Source: Brumicola pallidula DSM 14239 = ACAM 615
Lineage (GTDB): Bacteria > Pseudomonadota > Gammaproteobacteria > Enterobacterales > Alteromonadaceae
Assembly: GCF_000428905.1 (NCBI RefSeq)
Contig: NZ_AUAV01000008.1
Span: 186,001-250,000 of the forward strand
DNA: 64,000 bases
Reading direction: 5' to 3'
Under the pieces are notes generated by a model. That model made no database searches, was not told where the DNA came from, and worked only from the letters and a program-made list of their open reading frames with translations. This document shows, in pieces, positions 48,100 through 58,300 of the stretch (the stretch's first letter is position 1; every line of letters starts with the position of its first letter). A program made the position numbers and the translations under genes.

Positions 48100-49340
48100 C
48101 CTTTAATCTCCCGCCCGTCTATTTCCCATATTGGAAATGGGTCTGGCAAATCCCGCCAAACCTTTTGACCTTCCAACATTTCTGCTTGGGTCAATAAACA
48201 TTCATCAAGCGCTTTTTGGATTTGCGATTGGTCCAAACCTTGACCAATAAAAACCAGTTCTTGGCGCATATCACCGAAGGGTTCCTCCCATTGTGAACGG
48301 ATTGCTTCAAACGAGGGTGTATCCTCCGGCCAATCTGATTTGGGTATTGCTTTCCAAAAAAGCCCGGCAGCACCATATCTAGCCATACCGCCGGCTTGAC
48401 TCCATTGTCCTGCAATCATTGGTCTGCTAGCTAGCCAAAAGAAGCCCTTGGAGCGAATAAGCTTACCTGTCGGCCATTCTTGATGTAGGAACTCAAAAAA
48501 TTTATTAGGATGAAAGGGGCGCCTAGCTCGGTATACAAAGCTACTGATGCCAAACTCTTCAGTTTCTGGTATGTGTTCGCCGCGTAGTTCTTTTAACCAC
48601 CCAGGGGACTGTTGTGCCTTCTCATAGCTAAATAACTGTGTGTTCAATACTTCGTCTAAGGCGATATTTCCATTTGAAATTGGGACAATTTTCGCATCAG
48701 GGTTGAGTGAGAATAAAGTTGCCTTTACCTCGTTCAATTGCTGAGTGGAGATCAGATCAGTTTTACTGATCAAAATGACGTTACAAAACTCGATTTGGTC
48801 AATAAGCAGGTCGGCGACACTGCGTTCATCGTCCTCGCCTAGAGATTCTTGAGTGTCGCAAAGATCTTTGGCTTCTTGAAAGTCGCTTAAAAAATTTGCG
48901 CCGTCTACCACAGTAACAAGCGTATCGAGCCTAGCCACCTTTGCCAAATTGTTACCGTCTTCATCTTCAAACGTGAATGTTTCGGCCACGGGCAGGGGTT
49001 CAGAGATACCAGTAGATTCTATCAACAAATAATCAAATCGGTTTTGTGCGGCTAGATCATTGATTTCTAATAATAGGTCTTCTCTGAGAGTGCAACAAAT
49101 GCACCCATTACTCATCTCGATGAGCTTTTCATCTGTGTGCCTAAGGCTTACTTCATTGTTGATGTGAGCAGCATCTATATTAACCTCGCTCATATCATTT
49201 ACGATCACCGCAACGCGGATATCTTGCCGATTATTGAGTATGGCGTTAAGCACCGTAGTTTTGCCTGCGCCTAGATATCCTGACAGCAAGGTTACCGGTA
49301 AGCGATTGTCATCGATAGATGTGTGCATAGTTTCGTTCAT
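48096..49340 (-). CDS. COG0523 (CobW/ZigA-type) zinc-related GTPase
   Basis: A 414-residue G3E GTPase, probably a zinc metallochaperone that delivers zinc to key enzymes in starvation. The Walker [10 protein letters not shown] is at 21-29. The metal-binding GCICC is at 79-83, ESTG and SKTD (guanine specificity) are present, and the C-terminal CobW_C domain is complete. The start is the ATG 49338-49340 with GGAA upstream. It follows the MerC-like gene. Confidence 0.92.
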   Translation of the reverse strand: MNETMHTSIDDNRLPVTLLSGYLGAGKTTVLNAILNNRQDIRVAVIVNDMSEVNIDAAHINNEVSLRHTDEKLIEMSNGCICCTLREDLLLEINDLAAQNRFDYLLIESTGISEPLPVAETFTFEDEDGNNLAKVARLDTLVTVVDGANFLSDFQEAKDLCDTQESLGEDDERSVADLLIDQIEFCNVILISKTDLISTQQLNEVKATLFSLNPDAKIVPISNGNIALDEVLNTQLFSYEKAQQSPGWLKELRGEHIPETEEFGISSFVYRARRPFHPNKFFEFLHQEWPTGKLIRSKGFFWLASRPMIAGQWSQAGGMARYGAAGLFWKAIPKSDWPEDTPSFEAIRSQWEEPFGDMRQELVFIGQGLDQSQIQKALDECLLTQAEMLEGQKVWRDLPDPFPIWEIDGREIKG

Positions 49341-49370
49341 ATATGTTCCAGTTGATAAAATTCGTTGCGA

Positions 49371-49400
49371 ATTAGGCCCAATTAGGCCCAAATAGGTCAG
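49371..49400. repeat. 10-bp repeat between merC-like gene and the GTPase
   Basis: ATTAGGCCCA occurs at 49371-49380 and 49381-49390, with a degenerate third copy (AATAGGTCAG). It lies 13 bases downstream of the MerC-like stop on the minus strand. Function unknown. Confidence 0.7.
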
Positions 49401-49412
49401 TAGTCCATTCGT

Positions 49413-49772
49413 CTAGGCAGTGCTTTCACGCTTTACTAGGTTTAGACTAAGAAAATGCGCTGCGATAAGGCAAGTCGAACCTAGCATTGTCAGCCAAACT
49501 TCATTCACACCATGGTGAAATTGTGCAGCAATGATTGTGATAAAACCGGCACTAGCCAGTATGAGTAGCCATTGATTTCGCGTAGCCAGCCAACGCTTCG
49601 GTACACTGCTTAGCGCAATTATAAGCACCGGAAGTAACAGCAGTTTATGTATCCATTCTGCTTCTAAGGCGCCTAAAAAAACATTTGTTCCCATAATCAA
49701 AATGAGTAGTGGCGTTAGCAAACAATGACAAAGGCACAAGGAAGAGAAAAAAATACCGAGTTTGTCTTTCAT
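49413..49772 (-). CDS. MerC-like membrane protein
   Basis: A 119-residue protein with four membrane helices. The first carries the cysteines SLCLCHCLLTP, the pattern of MerC metal-uptake proteins. In a Zur-controlled cluster it may move zinc or another soft metal; that is inference. The start is set at the Met of MKDKLGIFF (49770-49772). Another Met 16 codons upstream falls beside the Zur box and is unlikely. The Zur-like box lies 30 bases upstream. Confidence 0.82.
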   Translation of the reverse strand: MKDKLGIFFSSLCLCHCLLTPLLILIMGTNVFLGALEAEWIHKLLLLPVLIIALSSVPKRWLATRNQWLLILASAGFITIIAAQFHHGVNEVWLTMLGSTCLIAAHFLSLNLVKRESTA

Positions 49773-49801
49773 AAATAAGCGTATTCTTATGTTGATTGAA
49801 T

Positions 49802-49822
49802 TAATGTTATAATATAACATTA
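49802..49822. promoter_or_regulatory. Zur box between divergent zinc operons
   Basis: TAATGTTAT (49802-49810) and ATAACATTA (49814-49822) flank a 3-base centre. It closely matches the gammaproteobacterial Zur consensus (ATGTTATAnTATAACAT). It lies between merC-GTPase-DUF1826 (left) and zrgA-phoX (right), so one site can repress both. Confidence 0.9.
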
Positions 49823-49913
49823 CGTTTAAAAGTAATGCAACACAAGATTATTCAAAACACAAAGTCCTTGATGCTTTTAGAAAAGGCCCACTATAGGGAT
49901 AAAGAAGGATGAC

Positions 49914-50459
49914 ATGAGTAAGAAAATAATTAAGCGATTAACTGGCGCTTTAATGGTGACAGTTATAGTGTTTCACGCCAGTATTTTAAACGCGGGGCCA
50001 CATGTGCATGGTGAGGCAGAGCTTACCATCGCTATGGAAAATACAAGCTTACAAATACAACTACTTGCCCCAGCTGCCGATATTGTCGGATTTGAACATC
50101 AAGCTAAGACACCTCAAGAGCTCAAAAGCATGGCTGGTGCAAAAAAAGCGTTATCACAGGTAGCGCAATTGTTTGTCATAACAGGTGCGCGGTGTGAGTT
50201 ATCCGAAGTAACCATTGATATGAAAGACTTGGTGGATGCAAAGCGTGACACTCATGCACATCATCATGATCATCTACTCAACAATATTACGGCTAATTAT
50301 GAATATAAATGCTACAGCTTAGATGAATTATCGACAATAGAAGTAAACGCTTTTGATTTGTTTCCTGCCTTATTGCGAATTAATAGCATGTGGATTACCG
50401 AGCGTTCTCAAGGCAGTCAAGTATTGTCAAAAACGACTAGGCAAATACGCATCGACTAA
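49914..50459 (+). CDS. zrgA: ZrgA-like periplasmic zinc uptake protein (DUF2796)
   Basis: A 181-residue exported protein with a signal peptide ending near LNA. The mature form begins GPHVHGEAELTIAM, the DUF2796 hallmark. A His-rich loop (THAHHHDH, about 116-123) probably binds zinc. In vibrios the ZrgABCDE genes are Zur-controlled and aid zinc uptake; here the ABC transporter and DUF3299 partners lie downstream. It sits behind the Zur box. Confidence 0.9.
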   Translation: MSKKIIKRLTGALMVTVIVFHASILNAGPHVHGEAELTIAMENTSLQIQLLAPAADIVGFEHQAKTPQELKSMAGAKKALSQVAQLFVITGARCELSEVTIDMKDLVDAKRDTHAHHHDHLLNNITANYEYKCYSLDELSTIEVNAFDLFPALLRINSMWITERSQGSQVLSKTTRQIRID

Positions 50460-50538
50460 ATAAACTAAGTAAATTAGTACCGGTGGAATAAAAGAATATG
50501 CATAGCTTAACGAGCGAATTAATTATACGGAGACGGAA

Positions 50539-51915
50539 ATGGTATCAAGAAGATCGTTTAATAAAGGTTTAGTGGCTTTAGCTCTGACTGGGCTTTCACG
50601 GCATATCTTTGCTGGAGAATCAGGTTTTACTAGCCAACTTCTTTCAAAAAATCTAGCTTACGGCGAATTAGTCAGTGACCCAAACGGTATACTTGATTTA
50701 CCAAAAGGCTTTTCATATGAGGTTATATCAGCCTTTGGAGAAACGATGTCAGACGGTCTTAAAGTACCTGACCGTGCCGACGGGATGGGCTGCTTCCCCT
50801 TAGATAACGACAAAGTGGTGCTAGTGCGTAACCATGAACTGTCGCCATCAAACCTCGTATTAGATAATGTAGCTAATGCAAATAATATTGCGCTCGACCT
50901 TGCGTACGATATTAATTCCCAACAGCAGGCTTTACCTGGCGGCACTAGTAATCTCATTTACAACCTAAAAACAAAACGCTTAGAGCGTCAGTTTATGTCG
51001 CTTATTGGTACGATCAGAAACTGCTCAGGTGGCATTACGCCATGGAATAGCTGGTTAACGTGTGAAGAGTCTGTGTTAAAGGCTTCTGATGAAATTGGAC
51101 AGGATCACGGCTATGTGTTCGAAGTCCCTGCAAATGCCAGTTCCTTAATAAAAGCAGCGCCTATTGTAGACATGGGTCGCTTCAATCACGAAGCAGCAAG
51201 TGTTGATCCTAACACTAACATCGTCTACCTAACGGAGGATCGTAATGACAGCTTGTTTTATCGATTTATCCCAAAAACACCCAAAAATTTACTTGCCGGG
51301 GGCCGTTTGCAGGCCCTGGTGGTAATACAAAATGACAAATTTGATACTCGTAATTGGGATTCCGTGGCTATGCAAATGGACAAAAGCTATGCTGTTAAAT
51401 GGATTGACTTAACTAACGTACAAAGCCCTGAAGATGATTTACGACAGCAAGGTTATGCAAAAGGCGCGGCTTTGTTTGCAAGAGGAGAGGGCATACATTG
51501 GGCCACGGATGAACTGTATTTTTGTTGTACAAATGGCGGCGAAAAACAACTTGGTCAAATTATGAAATATATTCCCTCTAAATTCGAAGGTAAGCCTGAG
51601 GAAGCAAATCACCCCGGTCAGCTAAGTCTGTTTGTTGAAAGCCCTGATAAGCTTACCTTCAACTATGGGGACAACATATGTGTAGCGCCAAATAATCATT
51701 TGATCGTATGTGAGGATCAATATTCTGATAGGGTCAACAACAAATTAAAGGGCATTACACCCGATGGCGGTATTTATGACTTTGCCCGGGTACGTTGGCA
51801 AACAGAACCCGCTGGCGCGTGCTTCTCGCCTGATGGCAGCGTGCTATTTGTTAATCTGTATTCGCCTACTCGAACGCTTTCTATCACAGGACCTTGGCAG
51901 AATTTTCGTACTTGA
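50539..51915 (+). CDS. Tat-exported PhoX-like protein (DUF839)
   Basis: A 458-residue DUF839 protein of the PhoX type. The N-terminus carries a twin-arginine signal (SRRSFNKG, residues 3-10), so it is exported folded. The central NCSGGITPWNSWLTCEES and GRFNHEAASVDP are family signatures of the metal-ligand region. PhoX enzymes use Ca/Fe rather than zinc, so a place in a Zur regulon would fit a zinc-sparing phosphatase. Activity itself is not proven. It follows zrgA after 79 bases in the same direction. Confidence 0.82.
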   Translation: MVSRRSFNKGLVALALTGLSRHIFAGESGFTSQLLSKNLAYGELVSDPNGILDLPKGFSYEVISAFGETMSDGLKVPDRADGMGCFPLDNDKVVLVRNHELSPSNLVLDNVANANNIALDLAYDINSQQQALPGGTSNLIYNLKTKRLERQFMSLIGTIRNCSGGITPWNSWLTCEESVLKASDEIGQDHGYVFEVPANASSLIKAAPIVDMGRFNHEAASVDPNTNIVYLTEDRNDSLFYRFIPKTPKNLLAGGRLQALVVIQNDKFDTRNWDSVAMQMDKSYAVKWIDLTNVQSPEDDLRQQGYAKGAALFARGEGIHWATDELYFCCTNGGEKQLGQIMKYIPSKFEGKPEEANHPGQLSLFVESPDKLTFNYGDNICVAPNNHLIVCEDQYSDRVNNKLKGITPDGGIYDFARVRWQTEPAGACFSPDGSVLFVNLYSPTRTLSITGPWQNFRT

Positions 51916-51930
51916 GGGGCTTAGTTCGCT

Positions 51931-52587
51931 TTAATATGCATGTTGTCCAAAATCATCAGCTTGGCCTGTAAACTGTTCGATGCTGATTAAATCAAACTGA
52001 TACGCTGATGTCCCTAATACATCTTCGTACAAACTTTGTTTTAACACCCCGATAACCGTATAGGCAATGTTAATATCGGGTATTTTCATTGGGCTGTTGA
52101 CCCGTACAAAAATCATCTGATTGGGCGGCGGAGGGGGATAGTGAATGCATGCGCCAAAATAAGGTACTAAAAAAAAACTGGTCAACAGTTGTTCACTGCC
52201 AAGTTCAAGCGGTACTATGAATCCTGATACAGCACTTTGCTTCCCTAGCAAAGCTTCTACGACATTTGTTGAAAACATCGCGTCGCGATATGTTTCGTCG
52301 GTGCTAGCATTTATTGACAGTAAAATTTGTTCTGCGAAGTTCATTGCTATCGGTTGTTGGTACTTCTCTATTATTTGTCGTTCTGTAACTGGCATTAGTT
52401 GTTCCCACGAAAGGTGAGTTGCGTCTTGTTGCTTATATTTAACAAGTAACGATTCATTAGAAGTCACATACACATAGTTAAAAGAAGGTATTATAGCCGA
52501 CAGTTTATCTGCTAGGGGCACTCTGAAATGCCAAGTAAGCAAGGCTACAGACCACGTTAGGCAACAAGCGATGGTGAATTTGTTCAT
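51931..52587 (-). CDS. DUF3299 protein, longer copy
   Basis: A 218-residue protein with an N-terminal hydrophobic helix and the DUF3299 core GFIVPLELGSEQLLTSFFLVPYFGACIHYPPPPPNQ. The start is at the Met of MNKFTIACC. The family is periplasmic and zinc-regulated in vibrios (ZrgD/E), with unknown activity. It pairs with the shorter copy at 52668, 80 bases upstream. Confidence 0.87.
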   Translation of the reverse strand: MNKFTIACCLTWSVALLTWHFRVPLADKLSAIIPSFNYVYVTSNESLLVKYKQQDATHLSWEQLMPVTERQIIEKYQQPIAMNFAEQILLSINASTDETYRDAMFSTNVVEALLGKQSAVSGFIVPLELGSEQLLTSFFLVPYFGACIHYPPPPPNQMIFVRVNSPMKIPDINIAYTVIGVLKQSLYEDVLGTSAYQFDLISIEQFTGQADDFGQHAY

Positions 52588-52667
52588 TTTTATAAGCACG
52601 TTATTACAATACCAATAAAGAACATTGAACTCTTTGCTTGTGCTCAACTATGTGTAGAAGTGATTTT

Positions 52668-53177
52668 CTAACCTTCATAAGGACTTATGCCTTCGAGTCG
52701 CAAACTATAAGCTGCCTTACCTAATAAGTTGTCTATTGTTTCAATTTTAATTTGTCCTTCAAACCAAAATGCGTCTTGCAAACTATTTAAGCGTATTTTT
52801 TTATCTGTTTTGACATGAAGTATTTGATTAGGTGGGGGCGGCGGCAAGTGCATACATGCACCAAAATAAGGAACAATAAAGAATTCACTAATGTTCTGTT
52901 TTTCATCAGACACCAAAGGCACAATAAATCCTGGAATACGAATACGCTTATTATTAAAATCTTCGATTATACGAGTCGAGTCGAGTGCCTGAAGGTATCT
53001 GGCTGAGCGTGGATCGTTGTTATCACCTGTAAGCAGCATGTCTAAAGAATCAAGGCGTGAGCCCTCGTCTATTTCATCTAAAAACGCGGGGGGGGTTAAC
53101 AATGCCTTAGAGCAAAATAAGGCAGCAAAAATAATCACTAGCATTGTTGCGCGTAAAAAATAAGAAACTTGTATCAT
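52668..53177 (-). CDS. DUF3299 protein, shorter copy
   Basis: A 169-residue DUF3299 protein with a signal/anchor helix (MLVIIFAALFCSKA) and the core GFIVPL, FFIVPYFGACMHLPPPPPNQ. It lies beside the Zur box at 53213 and is divergent from the ABC transporter genes. Probably the partner of the adjacent longer copy. Confidence 0.87.
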   Translation of the reverse strand: MIQVSYFLRATMLVIIFAALFCSKALLTPPAFLDEIDEGSRLDSLDMLLTGDNNDPRSARYLQALDSTRIIEDFNNKRIRIPGFIVPLVSDEKQNISEFFIVPYFGACMHLPPPPPNQILHVKTDKKIRLNSLQDAFWFEGQIKIETIDNLLGKAAYSLRLEGISPYEG

Positions 53178-53212
53178 ATGTATATTTATAGTCTATCTAG
53201 CAATACCTTTAA

Positions 53213-53233
53213 ACATGTTATAACATAACATAA
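53213..53233. promoter_or_regulatory. Second Zur box
   Basis: ATGTTAT (53215-53221) and ATAACAT (53225-53231) flank AAC. The site lies 30 bases before the ABC ATPase start and 36 bases before the DUF3299 start, so it can control both divergent units. Confidence 0.87.
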
Positions 53234-53262
53234 ATTGAATGTGAAAAGATATCCCTTCGTTT

Positions 53263-53985
53263 ATGAATTTAACAAGCGACACAAATAAGGATCAGCAAAA
53301 CGAACTTGCAATTAAAGTAGAAAACATGAGTTATAAGTATGATAAAACTCGGATTAAACCCGACTTATTTATTGCTGATTGGCAAGTTTATGCAGGGCAG
53401 CATGTTTTTTTAAAAGGTGAGTCGGGCTCAGGTAAAACCACACTTCTGAATCTACTAGCGGGTGTACTAGTGCCTGACAGCCGTGAAATTACCTTGCTTG
53501 GAGAACCATTTTCGCAGTTAAGTCCACAAAAAATAGATGCCTTCAGAGCTAAGCATATCGGAGTTGTATACCAACAGTTTAATCTTATTCCTTTTGTTTC
53601 AGTACTTAAAAACGTGCAGCTTGCCGCTCATTTTGGAGGCACTTGTGCTGACCAAGTGGAGCAAACACTTGCTGACTTGCTGCCTAAACTCGCTTTGTCA
53701 ACCGACTGTCTTGGGCAAGCGGCGGGTCAATTAAGTGTGGGTCAGCAACAGCGAGTGGCGATCGCCAGAGCATTGATTAATCACCCCGATATACTCTTAG
53801 TTGACGAGCCAACTTCTGCCTTAGATTCCGCAGCCCGTGACGCGTTTATGCAGGTGTTACTGGTCTTATGTAATAAATTTAACACAACACTATTGTTCGT
53901 AAGCCACGATCCGCATTTACAGGCGTTTTTTACAGATAGGGTAAATATCGCCGAATTAAATATCGCACAAGGAGACGTAATATGA
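53263..53985 (+). CDS. ABC transporter ATPase (zinc regulon)
   Basis: A 240-residue LolD/MacB-type ABC ATPase. Walker A GESGSGKTT is at 52-60, the signature LSVGQQQR near 161, Walker B LLVDEPT, and a switch His in SHDPH. It forms a unit with the permease (ATGA overlap). Together they match the ZrgB/ZrgC type partners of ZrgA; substrate uncertain. Confidence 0.9.
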   Translation: MNLTSDTNKDQQNELAIKVENMSYKYDKTRIKPDLFIADWQVYAGQHVFLKGESGSGKTTLLNLLAGVLVPDSREITLLGEPFSQLSPQKIDAFRAKHIGVVYQQFNLIPFVSVLKNVQLAAHFGGTCADQVEQTLADLLPKLALSTDCLGQAAGQLSVGQQQRVAIARALINHPDILLVDEPTSALDSAARDAFMQVLLVLCNKFNTTLLFVSHDPHLQAFFTDRVNIAELNIAQGDVI

Positions 53986-55232
53986 TGCTTTCCTTTGCTT
54001 GGGACAGTATTAAAAATAGACGAAAATCGGTTGTCTTGACGTTTATTTCCTTAGTAATAAGTATCAGTGTACTTATGAGCGTGGAGCACATAAGAGTGCA
54101 AGCAAAAGAGAGCTTTAATCGAACCGTTTCTGATGTCGACTTAATTGTGGGTGCCCCTAGTGGACAGTTAAATCTTCTTTTATATTCTGTTTTTCGCATG
54201 GGAAGCCCAACAAGTAATATTAGTTGGCAAAGCTTTACAACCTTGAACGAGCTTGAACAAGTCAAGTGGGCCATTCCTATCTCGCTTGGTGATTCACATC
54301 GTGGATATCGAGTGTTAGGAACCTCTAGCGCGTATTTCGAGCATTTTAAGTACGGTAATCAGCAACCACTAGTCCTCTCTTCAGGACACGCATTTACCAC
54401 TACCTTCGAAACCGTCATTGGTGCTGACGTGGCAAAGCGCCTAAATTATGTTGTCGGTAGTAAAATAATAATCGCACACGGCATTGCTGCAGTGAGCTTT
54501 AAAAATCATGACCAAAGCCCGTTTGTGGTAAGTGGTATTTTGGCACCAACAGGCACACCGGTTGATAAAACCGTGCATGTCACCTTGGCAGGAATTGAGG
54601 CTATTCATTTGCCATCCGCGCAACTTAAGGCATTTATAAGCCAACAATCATCCACTGGAGCACTTAGGACGCTAACGCCCTCTTCGGTTTCTGCTGTAAT
54701 GCTGGGCTTAGAATCCAAGATGAGTGTTTTTACACTGCAGAGGAGCATCAATAATTACCAAACAGATCGTCTTATGGCTATTATGCCGGGTGTTGCTTTA
54801 GCCGAGCTGTGGCAGTTAATGAGTATGGTAGAAAATATATTAATTATCATCAGTATTTTGATTTTAGTATCTTCGTTGATTGGACTCGCCGTAATGTTGT
54901 TGTCATCGATGCGAGAGCGGCGTAGAGAAATTGCTATTTTGAGAGTTATTGGAGCAAGCCCTAGGGTTTTGTTTTCACTAATTATGACCGAGGCTTTATT
55001 GTTGGTAGGGGCGTCCATAGTCATCTCCTTAGTTTTGCTCAATCTAAGCTTCTTCCTACTGGGTGGGTGGTTGGCAGCAAGTTACGGCTTGTTTATAGAT
55101 GCGAACATATACACCCTTAACACTCTTATATTGTCTGTAGTGGTGTTAGCGTGTGCGGGACTAATTACCTTATTCCCTGCTATTGATGCATATAGAACCG
55201 CATTGCACAGCAGTTTGTCATCAACTATGTAA
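53982..55232 (+). CDS. ABC transporter permease (FtsX/MacB type)
   Basis: A 416-residue permease with one N-terminal membrane helix, a large periplasmic MacB_PCD-like domain (about 40-270), and three C-terminal helices (from about 282, with SSMRERRREIAILRVIGASPR). This is the FtsX family. Such transporters often extract lipoproteins or act mechanically rather than import. It probably forms the ZrgC-like subunit here. Confidence 0.9.
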   Translation: MMLSFAWDSIKNRRKSVVLTFISLVISISVLMSVEHIRVQAKESFNRTVSDVDLIVGAPSGQLNLLLYSVFRMGSPTSNISWQSFTTLNELEQVKWAIPISLGDSHRGYRVLGTSSAYFEHFKYGNQQPLVLSSGHAFTTTFETVIGADVAKRLNYVVGSKIIIAHGIAAVSFKNHDQSPFVVSGILAPTGTPVDKTVHVTLAGIEAIHLPSAQLKAFISQQSSTGALRTLTPSSVSAVMLGLESKMSVFTLQRSINNYQTDRLMAIMPGVALAELWQLMSMVENILIIISILILVSSLIGLAVMLLSSMRERRREIAILRVIGASPRVLFSLIMTEALLLVGASIVISLVLLNLSFFLLGGWLAASYGLFIDANIYTLNTLILSVVVLACAGLITLFPAIDAYRTALHSSLSSTM

Positions 55233-55309
55233 TGACTACCTTGGAGAAAATCAGTCAGGCTGATGTCGATGTCGAAAAACTGCTACCATGGAACGTCGCT
55301 AAGCTCTAA
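55232..55309 (+). pseudogene. Possible IS66-type transposase C-terminal remnant
   Basis: A 25-codon frame (MTTLEKISQADVDVEKLLPWNVAKL) directly after the permease stop resembles the extreme C-terminus of IS66-family TnpC (LLPWN ending). Nothing else of the element remains. Low confidence. Confidence 0.35.
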
Positions 55310-55375
55310 GTAGTATTGCCGAACGCTTATAAATAATCTAAAATAATACCGTGAAAATTTAAGAGAGTTAATTTA

Positions 55376-58300
55376 TTGTTTTTTAGTCGTTTTAAATACT
55401 TTTTTATATTATTTTTTGTCATTAATATTCCAACGTATAGCAATGAATCCCGTTCAGAGTTTATTAACGAATATTCTGTTGAGATGCTAACAGAGAAAGA
55501 TGGTTTTGTTTCTTCTAAAATATATTCTATTATTCAGGATAATCAAGGTTTGCTTTGGTTTGGCACTGCTGAAAATGGCATTATGCGCTATGATGGCCGA
55601 AAGGTAACCCTCTTTGAATTTGATCGTATGAGTTCAAACGGTTTGACCCATAATGATGCTGGCAATCTCATGTTAGACCGTAAGGGAAGAATATGGGTTG
55701 GTACTTGGGGGGGAGGTGCTAATCTTTATGAACCCAAAACAGGAAAATTTCAGCACTTTATTAATGATCCTCTGCGCACTGATTCTCTCTCATCTAACCG
55801 AATACAATCTTTATTTCATGACCAAGAAGGTTCCATTTGGTTAGGTTCATATGACAAGGGTTTAAATCGATACCTCGGTGACAACAGCTTTGCGCATATT
55901 GATGAGGAGACATCTGGTTTATCGCATAATAGGATCTGGGATATTGAAGACAACGATAATGATAGCCTTTGGATTGCAACTAGCTTTGGCTTAAATCTTT
56001 ATGATAAAAACAAGCAGACCTTTTCTCATTTTTTGCCTGCTCCAGACAATCCCACACCGACAGACGCAAACCAAATTAGAAGTATTTTAAAGACTTCAAA
56101 AAATAAGCTTTATGTGGGCACACAACAAGGTCCATTCATATTTGATAAACAAACAAGCCTTTTTACGCAATTAAAAACTTTTGATGATCAATATCTAGGT
56201 CAAGTGAACTCTATGATTGAGGATCAGGAAGGCCACATTTGGTTTGTCTCCAGCAAAGGCTTGTTTCGACAATCGAACTCAGGTTCTCAAATTGAACAGT
56301 TTGACCTTGAGCATAATCATGGCCTGAGGATAGTTTTCGAAGATAACTCGAGAACAATTTGGGTTACTAGCGAAACTCACGGTATATATAAAATAGTGCC
56401 GCACCGAAAATTCAAGTCGATTAATAGTCCTGCATTGACAGTGCCAAATGGTATTGCAGTTGATGCCAATGGTGATTTATTAATTGTATCTTCATCATCT
56501 CAATTATATAAGTGGCATGTAACATCACAGAAACTAGAAATATTATCTACCCCAATTTTTAGTGATGAAAACGGGTTTGGAGAAAATCAGTTATTAGAAA
56601 AGCCAGTTATATTTGCAGATGGTCAGAATATTTTATGGGTTGCGCAAGATGATGGCCTAGCTAAATTTAATTTAAAAACTAAGCAGGTTGAGTTAGTAGA
56701 ATACCCTAAATCTGATCCAAACTATATGGAGTTTAGAGAGGTACGAGCGCTTAACACCGATCAATATGGAAACCTTTGGATCGGTACTTATAAAAATGGC
56801 GTGTATCGCTACGATCCGTTGACTAAAACCTTTACTCACTTAGACGATTCTTTCGGCTTATCTCATCCAGAAGTGTTAAAAATATTTAAAGACAGCGAAC
56901 AAAATATTTGGGTTGGTACTGGATATGGTTTAAACCTTTGGGAGGAAGAAAACCAACGATTTATTTTTTTTACAAGTGATAATAATCAAATAGATAGTTT
57001 ATTGGGCAACATCGTTCAGGATATTCATCAAGCAAGGAATGGAGAAATTTGGATTGCCACTCAAAAGGGACTTAACTTATATCTCCCTAAAACAAAAACG
57101 TTTAAACCTTTTGGCAGAAGAAATGGATTACCTACTTCTTTAATCCGCGGGATTGCAGATGACAAGAATGGTAATTTATGGCTGACGACAAATAAGGGAA
57201 TTTCAAAGCTAAACCCATTGTCGGGAGAAGTGACTAATTTTGACAGTTATAATGGCCTATTAGGTTTAAACTATTATGCCAATAGCTTGATAACAGGTGG
57301 CAATGAAACACTTTTCACTAGTAGTCCAAGAGGCATTGAATTCTTTAATACGTCAAATGTTGAAACAAATAATAGCGAGTTCAATGTTGTTTTAACGGGG
57401 TTTAATAAAATGGGGCAGTCAGTAAAACTTGAGCGGCCTTATTCTTATGTCACTGACATTCAATTGTCTTATATTGACTACTTTTTTTCTTTTGAATTCT
57501 CGGTATTAGATTTTATTGCTCCTCGCAAGAACCAATATGCTTATAAGCTAGAAGGCTATGATGATAATTGGATTAATATTGGTAATCAAAATGTTGTTTC
57601 TTTTACTAATTTAGATGGTGGCTCATATAAATTTATGGTTAAAGCGACCAACAGTAGTGGTAAATGGGGAGAAAAATTACTGTCAATTAACTTGACTGTA
57701 TTACCAAGTCCCTGGAAAACATGGTGGGCATATAGCTTGTATGTGTCAGTTGGTATAGCGATTATATTTACTTTTATTTATTTTAGAACACGTTTGCAAC
57801 AGACAGAAATATCAAGGCAGAAGCAATTTGTTTTAGCGCTTGAAGAGCAAGTTGCACAGAAAACAATCTCATTAAACACCCAAGCTAGTGATTTAATGGC
57901 AGCAAATAAACAATTGGAGGCGCTAACCTACAAGGATGGGTTAACAGGGCTATATAACCGCCGTTATTTTGATAAAAAACTGATGATAGAAATAAACAGA
58001 CACGACCGTCAGAAGCAGCCATTATCTCTTATTCTTGGTGACATTGACCATTTTAAACTATTTAATGATTTTTATGGGCATCAGCAAGGTGATAGTTGCC
58101 TAAAACAAGTGGCTCAATGTATTTCTAACAGTGCGGCGCGAATGACAGATGCAAATTGTCGCTACGGTGGCGAGGAGTTTGCTATTATCCTACCAAATAC
58201 ATCGATCGAACAATCAACTACTATTGCTGAACGTTTATGCTTGGCAATAGAAAATATGCAAATCCCTCATGAAGAATCTGAAACTAGTTCATTTGTCACT

